NCBI RefSeq assembly: GCF_900141825.1
Contig: NZ_FQYQ01000005.1
Span: 106,005 to 170,004 of the forward strand
Source of the DNA: Pseudobutyrivibrio xylanivorans DSM 14809
GTDB lineage: Bacteria; Bacillota; Clostridia; Lachnospirales; Lachnospiraceae
Direction of reading: 5' to 3'
DNA: 64,000 bases
This document shows, piece after piece, positions 53,028 to 63,283 of this stretch; the stretch's first letter is position 1, and each line of letters begins with the position of its first letter. Under the pieces are notes generated by a model. The model did not search any database. It saw nothing but the letters and a program-made list of their open reading frames with translations, and had not been told where the DNA came from. The position numbers and the translations under genes were made by a program.

Positions 53028-54566
53028 ATGAGTAGTAAGAAATCCGCATTCGAAGTATATCTTTCAGCGGTATTTAAATGGGGTATTATCGCGTTGACAG
53101 GAGCATGTATGTTTGCAACATGTATGTTCATTACTGAGAAAATGTTAGGCTTTTACAAAGATATGCAATGGATTGCTGTAATCTGCTTCGCCCTTATGGA
53201 TGTTTGTTTTTTAATTTGTGGAATGCTTATACTAAAAACATCATTTAATGAAGAGGGCTATCTAATAGATGGAAAATTACAGCTAGGCAAAATTTTTTGT
53301 TCCGGAGTACTTATTATTCAATGGACTTATATTGTTTATATGTGCCCAACTAGAAATTTCTGGGGATTCTTAGCATTCTTTCTAACACTAATCGGATTTT
53401 TCCTTGATATAAAACAGTTATTGGCAACCGGAGGAATTTGTATTATTTCCCTTATTAGTGGATGGATAGTTCGAGGCTCACAACTTCTTCCTGCAAAAGA
53501 CGAATTATATGTGACTGATATAATAATGTGTATTGTTGGATTAACTATATCTTTGGCCGGCATAACATTGTTTGTTTTCTTTGTTTCTTATTTCCTCGTA
53601 AATGCTAAAAAAGATGAACTTGAAGAAAACAACAAGAAGGTTGTTGGTGTAATGAATGCTGTAAGGTCTATTTCTGAAAAGATGGTTTCAGCAGGTACTG
53701 CACTACTTGATATCGCCTCAAATGAAAGTGCTTCAGCTGAAGAATTATCAGCCACAAGTGATGATTTAGTAGAGAATAGTAATATGCTTGGTACCAAAGC
53801 TGATGACAGTATGGCAAATCTTTCAGAACTAAGTGATGTAGAAAGTATTGTAATCGAAAATGTTGAGAAGGTAGAAAATACCTCAGATAATTTACTTGTT
53901 AAATCAAACGAAAATGAAAAAGCTCTTAATGATTTACAAGGAATTAACTCTGATGTTTCAGATTCAATGGCCACCACAACAGATATTGCAGAACGTCTGT
54001 CAAATGCAGTTGAAGAAATCGGAACTACATTGGAACTTATTCAGGGAATATCTTCTTCAATCAGTTTACTTGCTTTGAATGCGTCAATCGAGGCAGCACG
54101 TGCAGGTGAAGCTGGAAAGGGTTTTGCAGTTGTGGCAACAGAAGTTGGTAAACTTGCAGAAAGTACATCAAATTCATTAAATGATGTTGGCGAAGTAATT
54201 GATAGAGTTCAAATGAATGTAAGGGAAATTACAAGCCAGGTTGAGAAAAACGCCTCAAAGCTTGAAGAACAAAATGAACAATTCAAGAAGGTCTTTGGCG
54301 ATGTAGCAGACATGAGTGTAATGCTTAATGATTCTGTTGCTGCAGTTTCAGAAATGAACAAAGCCATCAAGCGTCAATCTGATATCATAAAACAAACTGT
54401 AGATATCAATCAGGATATTGCCGAAAGTATTAGAGATGAAAATCAACAATTCGTTTCTATAAGAGCTATGGCTGAAAGCAATGCTAAAAATACAGAAGAA
54501 GTTGCTAATCAAGCCAAAACTATTAACGATATGGTGGATGAAATTTCTAAATTATTAAATAGCTAA
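53028..54566 (+). CDS. Membrane-embedded methyl-accepting chemotaxis protein
   Basis: A 512-residue chemoreceptor. About six hydrophobic helices fill residues 15-200 with little extracellular sequence, so sensing is probably within the membrane; no HAMP recognised. Residues about 205-512 form the signalling hairpin with tip [28 protein letters not shown] precedes the start. Divergent from the alpha/beta hydrolase, transcribed alone. Confidence 0.9.
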   Translation: MSSKKSAFEVYLSAVFKWGIIALTGACMFATCMFITEKMLGFYKDMQWIAVICFALMDVCFLICGMLILKTSFNEEGYLIDGKLQLGKIFCSGVLIIQWTYIVYMCPTRNFWGFLAFFLTLIGFFLDIKQLLATGGICIISLISGWIVRGSQLLPAKDELYVTDIIMCIVGLTISLAGITLFVFFVSYFLVNAKKDELEENNKKVVGVMNAVRSISEKMVSAGTALLDIASNESASAEELSATSDDLVENSNMLGTKADDSMANLSELSDVESIVIENVEKVENTSDNLLVKSNENEKALNDLQGINSDVSDSMATTTDIAERLSNAVEEIGTTLELIQGISSSISLLALNASIEAARAGEAGKGFAVVATEVGKLAESTSNSLNDVGEVIDRVQMNVREITSQVEKNASKLEEQNEQFKKVFGDVADMSVMLNDSVAAVSEMNKAIKRQSDIIKQTVDINQDIAESIRDENQQFVSIRAMAESNAKNTEEVANQAKTINDMVDEISKLLNS

Positions 54567-54624
54567 ATCTTGTGAGCTTTATCCTTTAGCAGCATATAAT
54601 AAGTCCTAAAATACAGATCTTAAT

Positions 54625-54656
54625 AAGCCTCGAAGCCTTTATTGACTTCGAGGCTT
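54625..54656. terminator. Bidirectional terminator
   Basis: AAGCCTCGAAG and CTTCGAGGCTT, perfect 11-bp stem with a 10-nt loop, followed by TAATT; between the convergent chemoreceptor and small hypothetical gene. Confidence 0.85.
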
Positions 54657-54659
54657 TAA

Positions 54660-54995
54660 TTAAGCTATCACCGAAATCATCGCAAGCATTCCTAAATTTG
54701 TTATGTATGTCCTACCTTCTTCAATGTTCCAGTATTTCTCATCCACTGATTTTATGTTGAGAAATTCTCCATAGTTTAATGGTGATGTAGGTCCATCTGC
54801 AACAAATGGAACAATATATTTTCCTGTGACATCATCTTTGTAAACACAAATACCTGCTTCATCAGGATCATTAATATTGATAGTCCTGCTAAATGCAATT
54901 AATTCATCAATGCTTGAGGCTTCCGCCTCGAAGAAATACTCTTTGTCCTCGGCTTCTTCATTTTTTAATATCTCAACGTCGTACTCTATAATCAA
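54660..54995 (-). CDS. Hypothetical acidic protein
   Basis: A 111-residue acidic protein (IIEYDVEILKNEEAEDKEYFFEAEA, NINDPDEAGICVYKDDV) with a hydrophobic C-terminal end (NLGMLAMISVIA). I do not recognise a family. Gene preceded by GAGGTAAT. Between two terminators, probably its own unit. Confidence 0.6.
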   Translation of the reverse strand: MIIEYDVEILKNEEAEDKEYFFEAEASSIDELIAFSRTININDPDEAGICVYKDDVTGKYIVPFVADGPTSPLNYGEFLNIKSVDEKYWNIEEGRTYITNLGMLAMISVIA

Positions 54996-55322
54996 TTTAT
55001 ATTACCTCTATTCAAAAAATCAGCCTTGTTATAGTAGCACGACTTTTAAAATGACTCTACAAGCAAGTTTTCCAGTCTGTCTTATATGTAACCAAGTATA
55101 AAAACTATAGATAAAAGCCTAACCCCATTTTAGGATCAGCATTCCAAGCCATTTCGCTTGCCTGAATCACAAGAATCTCATGCTGTCTCCCATTTCTTCA
55201 AATGTCATATTTACACACCTTCTTATTTTCTTCCACTCTAAATAGTAGAGCCTCCACCAGCTTCTGTAGCTACCTCTTCTGTAGATTTTTTCCTGTTCAG
55301 CACTAGCAGTCTTTAATCAATC
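54996..55322. other. Intergenic stretch with a broken micro-ORF
   Basis: Contains a remnant coding stretch (55105-55208, separate entry). The part next to the YibE/F gene stop has an open minus-strand frame (NRKKSTEEVATEAGGGS) with no start; it may be former coding sequence. Nothing else supported. Confidence 0.45.
55105..55208 (-). pseudogene. Small ORF broken by a one-base frameshift
   Basis: On the minus strand, ATG at 55208 with GAAGGTG upstream reads MTFEEMGDS; a one-base shift then continues HEILVIQASEMAWNADPK...LGFYL to a stop at 55105. Unshifted translation stops after 13 codons. The joined 34-residue product looks protein-like, but the family is not recognised. Confidence 0.35.
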
Positions 55323-56456
55323 CTATTTCTTACTATACAAATATCCAGCCACTGCTGAAACACATGGCACGGTTCCGATGATTCCGATAGAACCTGCAAT
55401 GGCTCTAATCAATTCTATAGCCACAAAATCTGTGTTGACAAGCTGTCTAAAGGAAACGCCATAGGAATAGATAAGCACCATCATGTTCAGGGCGCCGCCA
55501 ACGTAGGCAAGCACTAGGGTATTTGCCATTGTGCCCATGGCATCTTTTCCGATGTTCATGCCGGCATCAAAAAGCTCTTTGAAGCCAAGCTTCTTGTTTG
55601 CCTCGTGAACCTCGCTGATGGCTGAAGCAATAGACATTGCAATATCCATTACTGCACCCATTGCTGCAATAAGAATGCCGCTTATGTACAAACCTCTAAG
55701 CTGAATTGGATTGGTAGATTTTACAAGTAAAAGTGCCTCGGCCTCATCCATCTGGAATGTGGTAACACCGCCTGCCTTGGCAGCAAGCTCACCAAGCAAT
55801 GCTGCTATGAGAACACCTGCAAGAGAGCCAAATGCTGCTGCAATTGTCTTCTTCTGTACACCGCCAATAAGCAAGAAACACAAAGCTGATGTAACGAACA
55901 CTATAACTATTGTAAGTGGAATAGGCGATACTCCCTTTAATGTAAGTGGAAGCAATACAAAAATAATTGCAACCACTGTATATGCAAGTCCTGCGAAAGC
56001 TTTTAAGCCCTGCTTACCACCTAGTAAAACAAGCACTGCGAAGAACACAACAATAAGTCCTATAAAAAGAGGAATTCTGTTGTAGTTGTAAATGCTCACC
56101 TCATATTTACCTGCATCAGTAGTATCTATTCTGACACTGACCTTATCGCCCTTTGACACATCAACATTATAGAGGGCACTGAAGTAGTTCGTCACATGAC
56201 AAACATCTCCCTTATAACGGCCAGTGAGAAGCTCTACCTCAAGCTCTGCACTTCCCTTTTTTACATTTTCAATTTCTTTATCAATCGATGTATTATCCTC
56301 TATTACAGAAAGAACTCTAGCAGTCTCATATTCGACGCCAGAGCTCTCTGTGATAGTGTATTTTGGCCTGTCAGTGTTGGCATAAATAATCACACCAACA
56401 CTGAGGGCTATAAATACAAGGACTGATACTATTTTTATTATCAGTTCTTTTTTCAT
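55323..56456 (-). CDS. YibE/F family membrane protein
   Basis: A 377-residue protein: N-terminal helix, an extracellular beta-rich domain (about 35-125), then about seven helices. Motifs FVLLPLTLKGVSPIPLTI and AAMGAVMDIAMSIASAISEV are characteristic of YibE/F. Function unknown; some relatives lie near polysaccharide or metal genes. It follows the giant PHP protein gene by about 12 bp and may be co-transcribed with it. Confidence 0.88.
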   Translation of the reverse strand: MKKELIIKIVSVLVFIALSVGVIIYANTDRPKYTITESSGVEYETARVLSVIEDNTSIDKEIENVKKGSAELEVELLTGRYKGDVCHVTNYFSALYNVDVSKGDKVSVRIDTTDAGKYEVSIYNYNRIPLFIGLIVVFFAVLVLLGGKQGLKAFAGLAYTVVAIIFVLLPLTLKGVSPIPLTIVIVFVTSALCFLLIGGVQKKTIAAAFGSLAGVLIAALLGELAAKAGGVTTFQMDEAEALLLVKSTNPIQLRGLYISGILIAAMGAVMDIAMSIASAISEVHEANKKLGFKELFDAGMNIGKDAMGTMANTLVLAYVGGALNMMVLIYSYGVSFRQLVNTDFVAIELIRAIAGSIGIIGTVPCVSAVAGYLYSKK

Positions 56457-56467
56457 TTTCTAAAAAA

Positions 56468-59400
56468 TTACCATCCAAAAAACTTTCCTAAGAAGCTCTT
56501 AATTGCGCTAACCACCTGCTTAACAACTGGGTTTTCAACAATCTTCTTAACAACTGGATTCTTGGCAGCTACCTTCTGAACTGTCTTCTCAACAGTCTCA
56601 ACAACATTCTTAACTACCTTTCCAACCTGCTTGATTGTTTCCTTAACAGGATCTGGCTTAACCTCTGGTTCAGGCTCCTTAACAAGAACAATATCATCGC
56701 AATTGCGAACTCTGAATACAGGTACTGATTCCTCTGAATCTCCCTCTGGATGCATGTAAAGAACACCAGCTGCAGAAACTGTAGCGCCTTCCTTTACAAA
56801 GCTTGCAATCTCATTCTTGCCTGTTGTTGCTGAGTAGATGTAACCATCGATAAAGATAGCAGCCTCTACGCCAGTAGAATCCTTGAGCCAGAACTCTTCG
56901 ATTGTCTTTCCATCAGAACCGTAAGCAACTCTTGTTACCTTACCTGTTGTCTTAAGAAGTGAACCACCAAGAGCATCATAATCCATTGCTGTCTTTGTGT
57001 CTACTTCCTTTGGAGCATAAACATGTGGCTCAGCATCAAGAATCTTTGATGAAATAACCTTAAGCTCCTTATCTCCCTGATACTGTGAAACGTATCCAAC
57101 GATGCGCATCTTTGTACCTATTGCAAGACCTGGTGTTGCGTATGGGAAGATATCGATACCAGCTGTCTCATCCTGAAGATAAATTGTATCGAAGAAGGTT
57201 GTGTACTCGTTGTCTGTACCAGATGTTACATAACCTTCAACTGCGAATACTTCGTTCATCTTACCTGCACGAGCCTGTGCGATAGTAGATGTTGGAAGCT
57301 CTACTGTAACACCCTCAAGGATGTTATTGATGATTGTGTGGTTTGTATATGGAAGAGAATCGTTGTTGTCCATCTCTGCCTTTACTTCGAAGTCTGAAAT
57401 GAATACTCCACCAGCTACGAAGATGTCACCACCAGCCTTTGTGTGCTGTGTAGCAAGGAATGTAACATCGCCAAGGTTATCGTTCTTTGCACCCTTAACA
57501 CCGTTATCAAGTGTGCCTGGCTGAGGATTTCCTGAAGCATCCTTGCAATCTACTGAGTAAGTAGTATCAAAGCCCTTTACAAGCCACTGTGCCTCGTCTA
57601 CAAAATCTGTAGCCTTAGCGTTTGAAATATCTACTGAGCAGCCTGAGTACTGGCTGTACTTCTGACCATCTCTTAATCCAGCAAAGAGTGCTGAATCTGT
57701 GTTGTAAGTAGTTGGGTACATTCTGTATACCTGACCACCGTTGTTTGTATCATCACAAACCTCATCAGAACCCATGCGGATTGTAGAACCGATAGCTTCA
57801 AGAAGCTTGTTCTGCTCTGTAGCTGTCTGGCCGTCAGTTGTATCAGAGTAGTCAGCAAGACCACAAACGATTACTGAACCACCATTTGCTACATAATTCT
57901 TAACTGTAGTGATGAACTCATCACTGAAGTGTGAAACTGTGTAATCACCAGCATTTGCTGTACCAGACTTCTTAGCTGGAGCAGATACTACAAGTAATGA
58001 GCACTTCTCAAGCATCTCTGGTGTAATTTCTGTTGTAACAACCTGAGCGCGGATATTCTTCTTTGCACAAATTGAAACGAATGCTGACATGTTGCCGCCA
58101 TAGTAGCCAGTAACATAGTCATTGTAATGTGTACCATCGATGAGAACGTCTGTAACCATCTCTGGAACTGCATAGCTAAGCTGAAGCTTATCTGTGTAAA
58201 CCTTTGGTACTCCGTTAAGTGTTGCGTTAACAATCACCTCGTAAGTAACCTGGCCAGCCTCGTTATATACGAAGTCTGTCTTGAAGGTTGCTGTGCCCTG
58301 TGACTTAACTGATGTGATACCAGCCTCTGCACCTGAAAGGTTTACAACCTCTGTTTCCTTATTATCAACGTCCTTGATAACAACCTGGATGTTGTCGATT
58401 GTAAGATCTGTCTGCTCGTTGTTGTAGAAATCAACATTTACATCAAGGCTCTCTCCCTTAACTGGAAGAACTGTGTTTGTATAAGTCTTGTTGATACCGC
58501 AAGCCTCAACCTCACCTACCCATACAGGAGCTGTAACAGCGATATCGCCATCATCCTCTGTAATCTTTAAGTAGTAGTAAGAGTAGTTTGCAGGTACCTC
58601 AAATGTAACTGTCTTTTCGTTAGTAGCTACATTCTCCATAGCGATTGACTGACCACCGTTAACGATAACCTCAACACGGCCAATCTTTGAATCTGTAGGA
58701 TCCTTGATTTCCGCCTTAAGCTGAACTGTGTCGCCTACAGCATCCTTCTCAAGGATTGTACCCATGATGTAATTATCAAGTGTGTAGTATACGCTAAGGT
58801 CGTTATCCTCTGTTGCGTATATACGATAATTTCTCATTGCATCATAGATAGCATTTTCATCGTTTGTATCAGCAAGCATTACTGTACGTGCTGTGTTTGC
58901 ATCGCCCCACTTACCCTTGTGGTTATCCTGGTTGTTAGTAGGAGCTACATGCCATCCCTTATCAAGAGCACGAGTGTAGTACTCGTATGATGGGAAGTAA
59001 CCTGAAGAACCGATTGTTCCTTCACCGTTACCAACCTCAATCATTGTGATTAACGCATCGTTCTCTTCTGAGTAGTATGCGAAATCCTGGAAATCACCGA
59101 AGGTTGTACCTGGGTGATTGAACTGGCTGATAGAATCAGGAACTGATCTAAGAGCCTCATAGTAATTCTGTAAAGCTGTAGCATATGTTGAATATGCTGT
59201 CTGTGTACGGCTCTGGAAGCCTGGTGTGTTGTAAGTATTGATATGACCAAGACCATTTGACCAAGTCATCTCATAACCGTAAGCACATGTAAACTTATCT
59301 GTTGAATACTTCTTTACAAGATTGTGAGCGTATGTCCACTCATCATTTTCAGACTTATCAACGTTCTCAGTAATCTTTGACTCCTTCTCGTTGTCGATTG

Positions 59401-62400
59401 AGTTACTGTGATCCGTAATTACGATATAGTCAAGATTATCTACCTTAGATGCATGCTGTAAAGCTTCCTCAAGTGTACCAGCACCATCAGAAATGCTTGT
59501 ATGTGCATGAACCTGACCAAAGTAGATGTTGTACTTCTCGTTAAGCTTCTTTGTGAACTTAAGAGTAGAAACAGCGCTATCCTTGTAGCAATCCTTTGTT
59601 GCCTTTACCTGAATCTGAGCTGGGAGCTCCTTGAGCTCGAATGGTGCTGTGTACTCAATCCAATCGTCATGCTCATCCTCAGCAACTGGCTCTTCTGTTG
59701 ACTCTTCTTCAGAAGTCTTAACCTCGTCAGTAGACTCAGCATCATCCTTTACTTCTTCATATCTATAGAAGATCTTCGCGCCTTCTGTCTTTGTCTTGAG
59801 AGTAATTCTCTGACCTTCAAATACAGCGCCGCCGTTTGGAGCTGCCTTAACTGGAGCGACCTGTGCCTGTGTATACTGATAATTTACAGTGATTGACTTT
59901 GCAAGGCCTTCCTTTGTAGCATAAGCACGAATTGTAGCTGGAAGCTCTGTGAAGCTTACCTTCTCTGCTGAATCGTACTTAACAAACTCTCCACCATTTA
60001 CTGAGTAGTAGATGTCTGCTCCCTCAGTCTTTGATGAAAGAGAAACCTTCTGGTCTGATGGAATTTCGCCTGCTGCTGGACTTGCAACAACATAGCTTGT
60101 CATATCATCGCTAACGATTGGGTTACCCTTTACGTCAACGCCATCAATACGGATAACACCACCCTTTGCTGGAGCCTTGTCACCCTTAGCTGACTTATCA
60201 CCAACTGGAACAAGTCTTACATAAAGCTTCTCAGCGTTTGCTGCTGCATTTGGAATATCGAAGCTGAATGTTACATAGTATGTAGGAGCAAGAGATGTCT
60301 TTGCAATACCATCTGTGATATCGCCAGAGCCTGAAACCTCAAATGGCTCCTGAACAGCCTTGCCGTTCTCATCTACCTTATCTTCAGATGCCTTGTAAGC
60401 TGTGTACTTGAATGAGTAAGTACCAGTCTTAAGATTTTTGAATGTCTCGCCATCTGTAGAATACTGAAGCTGGAATTCACCTGCTGCAGTGTTTGAAGCT
60501 CTCATTCTGAAATCAATTGACATGTTGCCGTAGCCAAGTGATGGGAATGCGAACTGCATGTAATCAGTGTCTTTGTTGATGACACCTGTTGAGCCCATGT
60601 AGTAGTTTGTAGAGCCTGTGTTGCTGCTCTTTGCAGATGTCCATGGCTGTGAAACACTTCCATTTACAACTGCTGTGTACTTAGCAGATGAATCGAGCAT
60701 ATCGTTAGTAGCATATAAGTCACCGTTGATATACTCTTTTGTAGTCTCTACTTCGTCATAGTGTGCGTTACCTGCCCACTGAGCAACAGTAAGACGTGTA
60801 TCATCAAATTCATAGTTAACTGTCTTCTCACCTTCTGCAAGTGCATAGAAGCTGAACTCATATGCTGCAGACTCCTTGAAGCCGTAAAGTGAGAATCCGC
60901 TGTAATACTCAAGTGCCTGAACGTATGAACCAGACTTAGCGAAAGCGTTCTTTAAATAGTACTTACCTTCTGCGCTAGCTGCTTCTTCTGTCCAAAGACT
61001 GTTGTCAGTCTTCTCATCAGCAAGGATAAGATTTGCATAGGTCTTCTTCTTGCCGTCTACTTCTTTTTCCTCAACTGTTCCTGTGAGGTACTTTCCATCA
61101 GCTGTCTTGAATGAGTAATATCCATTGTCATCACGAGCAACTGAAAGAACTGCTGCATTTAAATCCTTTGTCTCAAGTGTGCCATCCTCAGCTGGCTCTG
61201 CTGCGACATCCTTAAGCTTTCCATTTGTAGTAGCCTCAGATGTCATAAGCTTCTTGCCTGCTGGATAGTAAACAACTACCTGATCTCCATCGTAAAGCTC
61301 TCTTGTGAGAAGCTTTCCAACAGTGTTATCTGTAGGAGCATCTACCTTCTCAAGCTCAGGGACTGTGTAAGCTGAGAATGTGTAATTGTCCTTCTTTCCA
61401 CCAGCTGTGTAGCTGTATGTTGTAAATCCTGAGTAGAACTCAAGGTATTGTGCCTTATTCTTGAATACCGCATTTACGTTTTTAACTAAGAATGCGCCAT
61501 CCTCCTCTGGCTCAATTGACCAAAGGCTGTAGTCGTTCTTCTCAGCTGCAAATGTAAGGCTGTTACCTGTCTCTCCTGAAGTAAGGTACTTTGTTGTAAG
61601 TACGTTGTCTTCAAGAATATCTGATGTGATGTAGAACTCTCCATCCTTCTCAGCCTTAACAAGCTTAAGGGAAGCAATAGGAGCCTGATCCTCTGTGTAT
61701 GTGAGATGATTATCATCATTTACCTTAACATCAACACCAGCAAGCTTCTTGCCGCTGGCTTCTGTAGCAAGAACTTTTTCATTATTAAATGAAAGAACAA
61801 ATTCCTGGTCAGCATCAAGCTTTGTGATATCTGTAATCTTAGAACCAGCTATAAGCTTGTAATTGAATGAAACTATCTCGCTCTTTGTCTCATCAACAAC
61901 TGAGTAAGCATAGATTGTAGTGTCTTTTGTGATAGCGACAGCTTCCTTGTATGGGCTGTAGTTATCCTCGCTGCCATTTACGTTGTAGTAAATCTTAGCA
62001 TCCTCTGTAGCGCATGTAAGCTCTATCTGAGCACCAAACTCAACCTCTGTGCCGCTTTCAACAGAAGCCTGTGGAGCTGCGACCTTACCCTCATCTGCAA
62101 CCTTGCTTGTGAGCTTATAAAAACCAAGTGTCTGGTTTTTAATATTGCCAGTAACATTTGTGTATGCTCTCCAGTCTTTCTTATCTAAATAAACCCCTAA
62201 GAAACGAGTAGCATCCTTTGAATCCTTTGCTGAAAGATATCCGTTGTCATCAAGCTGCCACTGAGCGCCCACCTGATCCTTTGGCATCTTGTCAACTCTA
62301 ACGCCGCTGTTAGATGCGTTAGTGTAAAGATATGAAGAACCATTTGTGATTGTGTAGAAGGTTCTTGTAATCTTTTCCTCCGACTCTGTCTTAACATCGT

Positions 62401-63049
62401 CATCCTTTGCATCAGAATCCTTCTTGTCAGATTCTTCAGCTGTCTCAGCTGCTTCCTCTGCAGAAACTTCCTTATTATCTTCTACAACAGCTTTCTTTTC
62501 TGTTGTCTTTTCAGAAACCTCTTCTGTAGCAGGCTTTTCCTCTGAAGCTTCTGTAGCCTCAACTACAGTCTTTTCTTCTGTAGTCTCAGAAACCTCTTCT
62601 GTCTTCTCTTCAGAAGCTTTTTCTTCAGAAGCGATGGTGCCTGCTTCCTCTGTCACTGTTTTTTCCTCAACAGTAGTCACCTCTGCCTCTGTGTTATTTT
62701 CAGCATTAGTAACAACTGTTTCTTCAACAGTGTTCTTTGTAATTGTCCATGCATAATCTGCATCCTTGCCTTCTTCGATAGTCAAAGAACTACCATCAAC
62801 TGTTCCAAGAACAGCGGCAGGGCCAGCTTTTGTAGCAGATGCATTTGGCAATACGTAGGTTGTGCCATCGGATGTTGTCATTGTGATGGCAATAGAATCA
62901 CTAGATGTGATGTCGGATAGACTTACTTTAGTCCAGACATGGTTAGACTCTTCGGCATTAGAAACGAAAGAAACATCAGTATATGCCAGTGAAAGAATCA
63001 TCAAAAGCGAAAGAACTAAAGAGAGCCCTCTGCGAGCCAATTTTTTCAT
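56468..63049 (-). CDS. Giant secreted PHP-domain multimodular protein
   Basis: A 2193-residue exported protein. Signal peptide about 1-32; Glu/Thr/Ser/Lys-rich low-complexity segment (about 107-225); ligand-like beta domains; chitobiase-C-terminal-like repeats (about 327-400, 1010-1080, 1085-1165; DAKIYYNVNG, GADIYYSVNGG, GAKIFYRYEE); a PHP metallohydrolase domain (about 1170-1480) with GQVHAHTSISDG, VITDHSN, QFNHPG and NQDNHKG; a glutaminase-fold-like domain (about 1628-1830); two OB-like domains (about 1915-2110); and a Val/Lys-rich amphipathic C-terminus. The PHP part resembles CehA/McbA hydrolases (phosphoesters or carbamates). No LPXTG or SLH motif. Substrate unknown. Confidence 0.82.
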   Translation of the reverse strand: MKKLARRGLSLVLSLLMILSLAYTDVSFVSNAEESNHVWTKVSLSDITSSDSIAITMTTSDGTTYVLPNASATKAGPAAVLGTVDGSSLTIEEGKDADYAWTITKNTVEETVVTNAENNTEAEVTTVEEKTVTEEAGTIASEEKASEEKTEEVSETTEEKTVVEATEASEEKPATEEVSEKTTEKKAVVEDNKEVSAEEAAETAEESDKKDSDAKDDDVKTESEEKITRTFYTITNGSSYLYTNASNSGVRVDKMPKDQVGAQWQLDDNGYLSAKDSKDATRFLGVYLDKKDWRAYTNVTGNIKNQTLGFYKLTSKVADEGKVAAPQASVESGTEVEFGAQIELTCATEDAKIYYNVNGSEDNYSPYKEAVAITKDTTIYAYSVVDETKSEIVSFNYKLIAGSKITDITKLDADQEFVLSFNNEKVLATEASGKKLAGVDVKVNDDNHLTYTEDQAPIASLKLVKAEKDGEFYITSDILEDNVLTTKYLTSGETGNSLTFAAEKNDYSLWSIEPEEDGAFLVKNVNAVFKNKAQYLEFYSGFTTYSYTAGGKKDNYTFSAYTVPELEKVDAPTDNTVGKLLTRELYDGDQVVVYYPAGKKLMTSEATTNGKLKDVAAEPAEDGTLETKDLNAAVLSVARDDNGYYSFKTADGKYLTGTVEEKEVDGKKKTYANLILADEKTDNSLWTEEAASAEGKYYLKNAFAKSGSYVQALEYYSGFSLYGFKESAAYEFSFYALAEGEKTVNYEFDDTRLTVAQWAGNAHYDEVETTKEYINGDLYATNDMLDSSAKYTAVVNGSVSQPWTSAKSSNTGSTNYYMGSTGVINKDTDYMQFAFPSLGYGNMSIDFRMRASNTAAGEFQLQYSTDGETFKNLKTGTYSFKYTAYKASEDKVDENGKAVQEPFEVSGSGDITDGIAKTSLAPTYYVTFSFDIPNAAANAEKLYVRLVPVGDKSAKGDKAPAKGGVIRIDGVDVKGNPIVSDDMTSYVVASPAAGEIPSDQKVSLSSKTEGADIYYSVNGGEFVKYDSAEKVSFTELPATIRAYATKEGLAKSITVNYQYTQAQVAPVKAAPNGGAVFEGQRITLKTKTEGAKIFYRYEEVKDDAESTDEVKTSEEESTEEPVAEDEHDDWIEYTAPFELKELPAQIQVKATKDCYKDSAVSTLKFTKKLNEKYNIYFGQVHAHTSISDGAGTLEEALQHASKVDNLDYIVITDHSNSIDNEKESKITENVDKSENDEWTYAHNLVKKYSTDKFTCAYGYEMTWSNGLGHINTYNTPGFQSRTQTAYSTYATALQNYYEALRSVPDSISQFNHPGTTFGDFQDFAYYSEENDALITMIEVGNGEGTIGSSGYFPSYEYYTRALDKGWHVAPTNNQDNHKGKWGDANTARTVMLADTNDENAIYDAMRNYRIYATEDNDLSVYYTLDNYIMGTILEKDAVGDTVQLKAEIKDPTDSKIGRVEVIVNGGQSIAMENVATNEKTVTFEVPANYSYYYLKITEDDGDIAVTAPVWVGEVEACGINKTYTNTVLPVKGESLDVNVDFYNNEQTDLTIDNIQVVIKDVDNKETEVVNLSGAEAGITSVKSQGTATFKTDFVYNEAGQVTYEVIVNATLNGVPKVYTDKLQLSYAVPEMVTDVLIDGTHYNDYVTGYYGGNMSAFVSICAKKNIRAQVVTTEITPEMLEKCSLLVVSAPAKKSGTANAGDYTVSHFSDEFITTVKNYVANGGSVIVCGLADYSDTTDGQTATEQNKLLEAIGSTIRMGSDEVCDDTNNGGQVYRMYPTTYNTDSALFAGLRDGQKYSQYSGCSVDISNAKATDFVDEAQWLVKGFDTTYSVDCKDASGNPQPGTLDNGVKGAKNDNLGDVTFLATQHTKAGGDIFVAGGVFISDFEVKAEMDNNDSLPYTNHTIINNILEGVTVELPTSTIAQARAGKMNEVFAVEGYVTSGTDNEYTTFFDTIYLQDETAGIDIFPYATPGLAIGTKMRIVGYVSQYQGDKELKVISSKILDAEPHVYAPKEVDTKTAMDYDALGGSLLKTTGKVTRVAYGSDGKTIEEFWLKDSTGVEAAIFIDGYIYSATTGKNEIASFVKEGATVSAAGVLYMHPEGDSEESVPVFRVRNCDDIVLVKEPEPEVKPDPVKETIKQVGKVVKNVVETVEKTVQKVAAKNPVVKKIVENPVVKQVVSAIKSFLGKFFGW

Positions 63050-63283
63050 TACCTATCCTCTCCTCCTTTATTATTTTAGACAAAAAACGCGTCAAAAAAG
63101 ACGATTCACGCCCCAATCATCCACTATGTACCTAAATGATTTGGTATGTAAATCGCTTTTCCTAAATCGTTATGTCGTGTAATGCTATATTACCATTATT
63201 TTGATTGAATTTTCAATAAAAACTTTAGCCCTTTATTAGAATAAATGCTATGATATACCCATAATAAAAACGAGGTTTAAATT
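63050..63283. other. Divergent intergenic region, nth side
   Basis: AT-rich promoter region between the giant gene and nth. Contains ATTGAATTTTCAAT (perfect 14-bp inverted repeat, near 63202-63215) and a TATGAT box near 63250 that may serve nth. On the minus strand AGGAGGAGAGG precedes the giant gene. No small gene seen. Confidence 0.4.

Noticed and set aside
55250-55322. Frameshifted C-terminal extension of the YibE/F gene
   Set aside because: The open frame after the stop is not needed for a complete YibE/F length and a stop codon separates it in that frame as well.
62424-62756. Ser/Val-rich plus-strand ORF inside the giant gene
   Set aside because: Shadow of the Glu/Thr-rich low-complexity segment of the minus-strand gene.
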